DNA of 64,000 nucleotides from Apostichopus japonicus (lineage: Eukaryota; Echinodermata; Holothuroidea; Aspidochirotida; Stichopodidae), in assembly GCF_037975245.1 (NCBI RefSeq), contig NC_092581.1, positions 6,849,501 to 6,913,500 of the forward strand. Direction: 5' to 3'. The position numbers and the translations under genes were made by a program. The notes beneath the pieces were generated by a model. The model was not told where the DNA came from. It did not search any database and was given only the letters and a program-made list of their open reading frames with translations. The number at the start of each line of letters is the position of its first letter. The stretch's first letter is position 1. Shown piece after piece: positions 57,773-64,000 of this stretch.

Positions 57773-59779
57773 TTTTCGAGCGGATTGCCAACCCGGTACC
57801 GATTCAGGAAGGAGCATCTCGAGCTGTAATCTTCGAAAACACACAAATACGTAGATAACTTCTCCGAAAACATCCACCGCTTGTGTGCCCCACTAGGGTC
57901 AATATCTCTCCCCTTTCAGCCAAAGCGCACTTGGTGTGCTTCTCTTGAACTTAATTCAGTTTTAAACCCCATCCTATTTAGGGGAGGGGCCGTTTCGATG
58001 CAAAACACACGGGGGTCACCCGGCTGCGAAACTGTGTCTGCAACCAATTTCAAGATCAATCCTGCGGGGAATATTCCGTTTTTTGTCATAAACACAGTGG
58101 TGCTTTTCAACTGCGAAAGGAGACACTTCTCAGAGAATCGGTAGATGCCACCAGCTTCAAGCCCCGATTCGGAGAAAACACCACTCCGTTCCAGAACACA
58201 CGGCCGTGTGGAAAGGAGACACCCAAACGGGAAACCGTGCCTGTCACCAGTTTTGAGACCCATCTAGGCCGGAAAACAGGCCGTTTGTTCTCAAAAACAC
58301 TGGGGTGCAATTTCGAAAGGACACACTCCTCTTTGAAACTGTTTTTTTTTTTCCCACGAGTTTTGAGATCCGTTCGGTGTTAAAGATCGAAACGCTTACT
58401 TCCAACAGTTTCGTGTTTCATCTGGGGTGCTTTACCTCCGCAAGAGGTGACACTACTTCGTGAATCGGTGGGTGTTTGCAGTTTCGAGACCAACCGATTC
58501 AAGGGACAGGCCCATTCCATCCAAAACTCCAGGGGATTCTCCTGTTGGCGAGAGGAGACACCCATCCACGAAAATTCGAATCTGGCGCGAAATCGCAGAG
58601 GGTGCCTTTCTCAGTGACAGGAGAGACAACTCTCGGAATCGGTTTGGTGCCAGCAACTTCGAGCCCCATCTATTTCGATGAACAGACCATTTCGTTGCTA
58701 AACGAAGGGGAGTCCGTCTTTCGACGAACTGTGCCTACAACTAGCTCTGAGCTCAATGAGGGGCTGGGAACATCAATCAAAGTGCACTGAGGTGCTTCTC
58801 ATAGCGAGAACAGACACCCCTCCAGAAAGCGGTGGGTATTAACCAGTTTTGGGATATATCTCTGTTCAGGAACTTTTCGGGCGAAAACGCAAACGCACAC
58901 GGTGCTCCCTTTAAGCAAGAGGAGACTCCCCTTTGGTAAACCGTGCCTTGCAATTGGCGAGAAGTGACACTCCCCTGTAAAACTTTTTTCCACGAGTTTT
59001 GAGATCCGCCCGGTGTAAATAGCAATAGGGTGCTTCTCTCAGAGAGAGGAGACAACCGTTCTCGAAACGCTGACTTCCAACAGTTTCGTGTTTCAATCTG
59101 GGGTGCTTACCTCAGCGAGAGGTGACACAACTTCGTGATTCGGTGGGTGTTTGCAGTTTCGAGCCCAACCGACCAAGGAACTGGCCCATTCCATCCGAAA
59201 CACAAGGGGATTCTCCTGTTGTCGAGAGGAGACACCCAACCACGAAAATTCTTATCAGGCGAAAACGCATTGGGTGCATTTCTCCGTGTAAGAAGACACC
59301 ACTCTAAGGAATCGGTTGGTGCCACTTGCTTCGAGCCTCATATTGTTCGCTGAACATTTCGGTGCCAAACCCACGAGAGTCCGTATTTAGTCGAGAGGAG
59401 ACACCTCTCCGTTTAACTGTGCTTACAAACAGCTCTGAGCGGGGAATTTCAGTGAACGAGCTAGGGGTGCTTCTCATGGCAGGAGTAGACACACCTCCAG
59501 AAAGCAGTGACAATCACCCAGTTTCGAAACCACCCTTTTACGAGATACTTTATGTTTCTGTCAAAAAAGGACAGGGTATCTCCTCCGCGATATGAGACAC
59601 CCCTTCGTGAATCGGTTTCTGGGGAACAAGCAGTTTTGGTCCTTAACGCTACCCTAGGGGAGAAGAGACGAATTTCTGGTTTTCAAAATAAATCTGTGTC
59701 GGATGCGCACTGTTTGTTTTCTCTCGGCATGAGCAAACACCCCTCCGGTGGGTGTCACCATCAGATTCGAAGAAGAGAC
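57773..59779 (+). repeat. Sat-B higher-order unit, copy 4, with deletions
   Basis: Same as copy 3 except about 209 bp lost in several deletions: an 18-bp loss near 58720, a larger one near 59242 and a small one near 59678. The losses remove parts of monomers, as unequal exchange between monomers would. Confidence 0.9.
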
Positions 59780-59860
59780 TTTTCGAGCGGATTTATTTTT
59801 AAAACTGGTGCCAACCACCGATTCAGGAAGGAGCATCTCGTCCGAAAAACCGTTTTATAT
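59780..59860 (+). repeat. Sat-B truncated last unit
   Basis: The next unit starts with TTTTCGAGCGGATTTATTTT, like the first unit and copy 2, and breaks off after about 60-80 bp at GGAGCATCTCG. Confidence 0.8.
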
Positions 59861-60180
59861 TTTTTCCCGTTTGGACAAAAAGAGACCGCATTTTTCTTGC
59901 AATGGGTTACAATTGGTGTAATTATCACACATTCACATCATTCAGTGTTTGTGATCCATTAAAGCACAACATATGACACAAGTACATAATTGCCTATTTG
60001 CATGGCTTTCAAACTTTATAATATAATTGTATAGAAAAGCTGCTCATGTTCTATCATTGAGTGAGGTAAAAAAGAAACCGCAAGACTCAAACAGCAATGC
60101 AATCTAAACTAACATCTGTGTCTGAGCAATAACTAACTACAATTTATTTTATTTTTTTGTCATTATTGTGACATGATACA
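59861..60180. other. junction between Sat-B and inverted Sat-A
   Basis: About 320 bp of unique-looking AT-rich sequence separate the two satellites. No gene or transposon end recognised. Confidence 0.5.
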
Positions 60181-63100
60181 GAAGAGAACAATTTGGAGAG
60201 AAAACACTGGCAGGAGATAATTACTTTTCGAAACTTGTAGCAACTGTAGCATGCTATGTTTTGGGCAATAATAATAATAATAATCGTTTATCCTACTGGA
60301 ACCAACGTATGCTGTGGGAACAATTTTTAGAGAAGCGGATATTTTTTATACCATATCTGAAATGGCTTGAAAGCTATACCCCGGATCAGGGACACTTGAT
60401 GCAGAAATACCGGTACAGAATCAGAACCATTTGGAGAGAAAACACTGCCAGGAAATAATCATGATATATCTTCGTGACATCAACAACTTTTCCCCAAACT
60501 TGCTCTTAACTTAGTACTCATAGGGCCACAACAATTGAAACATTTGACATACCAAATAGGAACCAACGTTTATCCTACTGGAACCAACGTATGCTTGTGG
60601 GAACAATTTTTAGAGAAGCGGACATTTTTTATACCATATCTGAAATGGCTTGAAGCTATACCCCGGATCAGGGACACTTGATGCAGAAATACCGGTACAG
60701 AATCAGAACCATTTGGAGAGAAAACACTGCCTGGAAATAATCATGATATATCTTCGTGACATCAACAACTTTTCCCCAAACTTGCTCTTAACTTAGTACT
60801 CATAGGGCCACAACAATTGAAACATTTGACATACCAAATAGGAACCAACGTTTATCCTGCTGGAACCAACATATCGTATGCTTTGGGAACAATTTAAGAG
60901 AAGCGGACATTTTTTATACTATATCTAAAATGGCTTCAAAGCAATACCCGAATCAGGGACACTTGATGCAGAAATACCGAATTAGAATGAGAACAATTTG
61001 GAGAGAAAACACTGCCAGGAAATAATGACTTTTCGAAACTTGTAGCAATTGTAGCATGCTGTGTTTTGGGCAATAATAATCATGATATATCTTTGTGACA
61101 TAAACATTTGTGACATAGCCACTAGGAACCAACGTTTATCCTGCTGGAACCAACGTTATGCTGTGTGAACAATTATTGTAGTGAAGCGGACATTTTTTAT
61201 ACTTTGTCTGAAATGGCTTGAAAGCCTTACTCGAATCAGGGCAATTGATGCAGAAATACCGGTTTTAAATAAGAACAACCTGGAGAGAAAACACTGCCAG
61301 GAAATAATGACTTTTCGAAACTTGTAGCATGCTATGTTTTGGGCAATTTTAGATCTATACATCAATAACCAGGAAATATTTATGCGACCTTTACAGCTAA
61401 CCACCCCAACTTTCTTTTAACTTAGTACTCCATAGGGCCACAACATTTTAAACATTTGACATAACAAATAGGAACCAACGTTTATCCTACTGGAACCAAC
61501 GTATGCTTGTGGGAACAATTTTTAGAGAAGCGGATATTTTTTATACCATATCTGAAATGGCTTGAAAGCTATACCCCGGATCAGGGACACTTGATGCAGA
61601 AATACCGGTACAGAATCAGAACCATTTGGAGAGAAAACACTGCCAGGAAATAATCATGATATATCTTCGTGACATCAACAACTTTTCCCCAAACTTGCTC
61701 TTAACTTAGTACTCATAGGGCCACAACAATTGAAACATTTGACATACCAAATAGGAACCAACGTTTATCCTGCTGGAACCAACATATCGTATGCTTTGGG
61801 AACAATTTAAGAGAAGCGGACATTTTTTATACTATATCTAAAATGGCTTCAAAGCAATACCCGAATCAGGGACACTTGATGCAGAAATACCGAATTAGAA
61901 TGAGAACAATTTGGAGAGAAAACACTGCCAGGAAATAATGACTTTTCGAAACTTGTAGCATGCTATGTTTTGGGCAATTTTAGATCTATACATCAATAAC
62001 CTGGAAATATCTATGCGACCTTTACAGCTAACCACCCCAACTTTCTTTTAACTTAGTACTCCATAGGGCCACAACATTTTAAACATTTGACATAACAAAT
62101 AGGAACCAACGTTTATCCTACTGGAACCAACGTATGCTTGTGGGAACAATTTTTAGAGAAGCGGATATTTTTTATACCATATCTGAAATGGCTTGAAAGC
62201 TATACCCCGGATCAGGGACACTTGATGCAGAAATACCGGTACAGAATCAGAACCATTTGGAGAGAAAACACTGCCAGGAAATAATCATGATATATCTTCG
62301 TGACATCAACAACTTTTCCCCAAACTTGCTCTTAACTTAGTACTCATAGGGCCACAACAATTGAAACATTTGACATACCAAATAGGAACCAACGTTTATC
62401 CTGCTGGAACCAACATATCGTATGCTTTGGGAACAATTTAAGAGAAGCGGACATTTTTTATACTATATCTAAAATGGCTTCAAAGCAATACCCGAATCAG
62501 GGACACTTGATGCAGAAATACCGAATTAGAATGAGAACAATTTGGAGAGAAAACACTGCCAGGAAATAATGACTTTTCGAAACTTGTAGCAATTGTAGCA
62601 TGCTGTGTTTTGGGCAATTATAATCATGATATATCTTTGTGACATCAACAACTTTTCCCCAAACTTGCTCTTAACTTAGTACTCATAGGGCCACAACAAT
62701 TGAAACATTTGACATACCAAATAGGAACCAACGTTTATCCTGCTGGAACCAACATATCGTATGCTTTGGGAACAATTTAAGAGAAGCGGACATTTTTTAT
62801 ACTATATCTAAAATGGCTTCAAAGCAATACCCGAATCAGGGACACTTGATGCAGAAATACTGAATTAGAATGAGAACAATTTGGAGAGAAAACACTGCCA
62901 GGAAATAATGACTTTTCGAAACTTGTAGCAATTGTAGCATGCTGTGTTTTGGGCAATTATAATCATGATATATCTTTGTGACATCAACAACTTTTCCCCA
63001 AACTTGCTCTTAACTTAGTACTCATAGGGCCACAACAATTGAAACATTTGACATACCAAATAGGAACCAACGTTTATCCTGCTGGAACCAACATATCGTA

Positions 63101-63806
63101 TGCTTTGGGAACAATTTAAGAGAAGCGGACATTTTTTATACTATATCTAAAATGGCTTCAAAGCAATACCCGAATCAGGGACACTTGATGCAGAAATACC
63201 GAATTAGAATGAGAACAATTTGGAGAGAAAACACTGCCAGGAAATAATGACTTTTCGAAACTTGTAGCATGCTGTGTTTTGGGCAATTATAATCATGATA
63301 TATCTTTGTGACATAAACATTTGTGACATAGCCACTAGGAACCAACGTTTATCCTGCTGGAACCAACGTTATGCTGTGTGAACAATTGTAGTGAAGCGGA
63401 CATTTTTTATACTTTATCTGAAATGGCTTGAAAGCTTTACTCAGGACAATTGATGCAGAAATACCGGTTTTAAATAAGAACAACCTGGAGAGAAAACACT
63501 GCCAGGAAATAATGACTTTTCGAAACTTGTAGCATGCTATGTTTTGGGCCACAACATTTTAAACATTTGACATAACAAATAGGAACCAACGTTTATCCTA
63601 CTGGAACCAACGTATGCTTGTGGGAACAATTTTTAGAGAAGCGGACATTTTTTATACCATATCTGAAATGGCTTGAATATACCCCGGATCCCCGGGACAC
63701 TTGATACAGAAATACCGGTACAGAATCAGAACCATTTGGAGAGAAAACACTGCCAGGAAATAATCATGATATATCTTCGTGACATCAACAACTTTTCCCC
63801 AACTTT
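60181..63806 (-). repeat. Sat-A, minus orientation
   Basis: Reverse complement of the Sat-A units at 44700-50770, with phrases such as ACGTTTATCCTGCTGGAACC, CGGACATTTTTTATAC and AACACTGCCAGGAAATAAT. Units of about 280-350 bp recur; a two-unit block of about 630 bp is repeated (for example 61471 and 62102). Copies in this array are more alike than those of the left array, suggesting separate recent amplification. Confidence 0.9.
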
Positions 63807-64000
63807 CAAAAAAAGGACAGGGTGCTCCCCTTCCGCGATATGAGACACTCCTTCGTGAATCGGTTTCTGCCACCAGTGGCGAGCTCCATCGAAGCGGAGA
63901 TCAATCCTGTGGAACAAGCCGTTTTGGTCCTAAACGCTACCCTAGGAAAGAAGAGACAAAGTTCTGCGAAAAGGTCACATCACTGGTTTTCAAAATAAAT
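63807..64000 (+). repeat. Sat-B resumes, cut by window edge
   Basis: Sequence from about 63809 matches 53067-53257 almost base for base, in the same orientation, with one clear change. It resembles the end of the first higher-order unit more than copies 3-4, which differ in this part. The junction falls inside a Sat-A unit (CTTTTCCCCAACTTT). Confidence 0.9.

Noticed and set aside
51160-59860. Possible CRISPR array or coding gene family
   Set aside because: Monomers are degenerate along their whole length with no constant repeat and variable spacer pattern, the genome is eukaryotic, and the frames are not conserved between units.

Overview
This is a gene-poor, repeat-saturated stretch of an animal nuclear genome, most likely a marine invertebrate. 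The evidence is AT-rich sequence, tRNA-derived SINEs, hAT-like DNA transposons with 8-bp target duplications, a decayed non-LTR (LINE) reverse-transcriptase tail, CA, CATA and AT microsatellites, and no long open reading frame or bacterial-style gene spacing. A broken P2X7-type ballast-domain reading frame and the GC-rich CAGTGGCG-type transposon ends would fit an echinoderm or another invertebrate deuterostome. That assignment is inference and weak.

No intact protein-coding gene can be supported. The two recognisable coding remnants are a P2X7 C-terminal (ballast) domain fragment at 6.5-6.9 kb with an apparent frameshift, and a LINE reverse-transcriptase C-terminal fragment on the minus strand at 22.7-23.2 kb.

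Layout. 0-6 kb: inverted arms of about 275 bp (0.99-1.28 and 5.73-6.00 kb) enclose a SINE, a TTAA-flanked element and an unexplained 14-bp motif, GTCACGCGAGTCAC. 8.8-10.2 kb: a hAT-like element made mostly of an 85-bp tandem repeat, with a 467-bp MITE inside it. 10.7-17.8 kb: a hAT-like element carrying a 4.2-kb insertion, which itself carries a 1.1-kb hAT-like element with a palindrome inside. A second, inverted copy at 24.8-27.5 kb lacks the 4.2-kb insertion and so gives the empty site. 18.4-21.1 and 28.5-32.0 kb: two copies of one already-nested composite element, each with its own 5-bp target duplication; the second later took a 1.6-kb hAT-like insertion. 32-41 kb: more nested elements, including a three-level nest at 37.7-39.7 kb. 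41.4-51 kb: AT-rich repeats grading into a satellite with units of about 320-405 bp (called Sat-A here). 51.2-59.9 kb: a different, more GC-rich satellite (Sat-B) with degenerate monomers of about 106 bp in a 2,216-bp higher-order repeat. 60.2-63.8 kb: Sat-A again, in the opposite orientation. From 63.8 kb Sat-B resumes up to the window edge.

There is no pathway to reconstruct. What the window records is a history of transposition, nesting and satellite amplification. The most unusual parts are the Sat-B higher-order repeat bracketed by inverted Sat-A, a module of about 90 bp with a GCGCCA/TGGCGC dyad shared by 11 sites in several transposon families, and the co-mobilised composite element.
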